Source: Giesbergeria sp. (GTDB taxonomy: Bacteria; Pseudomonadota; Gammaproteobacteria; Burkholderiales; Burkholderiaceae_C). From it: DNA of 5,798 bases. Of this stretch, positions 5,652-5,798 are shown piece after piece (position 1 is the first letter of the stretch; each line of letters opens with the position of its first letter). The notes below the pieces were generated by a model, which ran no database searches, was not told where the DNA came from, and saw only the letters and a program-made list of their open reading frames with translations. The stretch covers positions 1-5,798 of the forward strand of contig JAGOCN010000025.1 in assembly GCA_017998735.1 (NCBI GenBank), written 5' to 3'. Both the position numbers and the translations under genes were made by a program.

Positions 5652-5704
5652 TCAAAAAAGATAGCTGCCAGCGCAGGCTGCACAAGCGCTGGAGCCTGTT
5701 TTGA
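5652..5704. repeat. Comamonadaceae-type palindromic intergenic repeat, possible bidirectional terminator
   Basis: An imperfect palindrome bounded by TCAAAA (5652-5657) and TTTTGA (5699-5704), with a perfect inner stem CCAGCGC (5668-5674) / GCGCTGG (5686-5692). It contains GATAGCTGCC and CAAGCGCTGGAG, words I recognise from a dispersed repeat common between genes in Acidovorax, Polaromonas and relatives (recalled, not searched). A second, exclusive stem CAGGCT (5674-5679) / AGCCTG (5693-5698) is followed at once by TTTT, as in an intrinsic terminator for the PaaK-like gene ending 57 bp before the element. On the other strand the inner stem is followed 8 nt later by TTTTTT. Confidence 0.75.
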
Positions 5705-5798
5705 CCTGAAGTTTTTGCGCTTGCCGCCAGCGCCCTTGGCACCGCTTGTGCTGCCTGCACTGCGCACCCGCCCAGGCCGCCTGCAGACCGGCAAGCCC
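5705..5798. other. Right-edge stretch with no supportable gene
   Basis: About 94 bp between the palindromic repeat and the window edge. A minus-strand frame is open from the right edge and has a basic stretch (GAGGKRKNFR), which could be the tail of a gene lying outside the window. However, that frame also reads through the repeat and into the PaaK-like gene, as GC-rich antisense frames often do. The evidence is too weak to call a CDS. Confidence 0.3.

Noticed and set aside
3310..5760. Very long minus-strand open frame (816 codons) antisense to the MBL and PaaK-like genes
   Set aside because: Same artefact of high GC3. It spans two convincing genes and the palindromic repeat and has no recognisable motif, whereas the sense frames carry complete catalytic motif sets.

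Overview
This GC-rich window fits a betaproteobacterium, most likely family Comamonadaceae (Acidovorax/Comamonas type). Three things point there: strong G/C preference at third codon positions, a FadD close to the proteobacterial long-chain type, and near the right end a short palindromic intergenic element (about 5652-5704) of a kind I recognise from Comamonadaceae genomes. The lineage is inferred from memory and was not searched. I see no IS element, CRISPR array, rRNA or tRNA, and no phage or plasmid hallmark. It reads as ordinary chromosome devoted to lipid and acyl-CoA metabolism.

Layout. (1) 1-793, minus strand: the N-terminal 264 residues of a membrane-anchored alpha/beta hydrolase (lipase/esterase type), cut by the left edge. 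(2) 794-1279: a 486-bp intergenic region between the divergent hydrolase and fadD. It holds a GC-rich stem-loop, a TAGGG/CCCTA dyad, a 9-bp tandem repeat and the fadD ribosome binding site. (3) 1280-2968, plus strand: a complete fadD (long-chain acyl-CoA synthetase, 562 aa). (4) 3030-3971, plus strand: a complete MBL-fold metallo-hydrolase with every metal ligand. It is probably co-transcribed with fadD, and a 22-codon frame bridges the two genes through an ATGA overlap at each end. (5) 3972-4122: two abutting perfect stem-loops, then a good -10 hexamer and a strong Shine-Dalgarno, which suggests a separate transcription unit. (6) 4123-5595, plus strand: a complete PaaK/F390-synthetase-related adenylate-forming enzyme (490 aa) of unknown substrate. 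(7) 5596-5798: the palindromic repeat, possibly acting as a terminator, then about 94 bp with no supportable gene.

How the genes may work together (inference): the hydrolase could free fatty acids from esters, FadD would activate them to acyl-CoA, and the MBL protein could hydrolyse a thioester or ester. The PaaK-like enzyme would adenylate a further carboxylic acid. Only FadD's reaction is secure. I did not find a clearly novel system. The most distinctive signals are the Val/Met-His-Arg repeat inside the hydrolase, the double-ATGA bridge between fadD and the MBL gene, the tandem stem-loops before the PaaK-like gene, and the two-state hairpin in the right-hand repeat.
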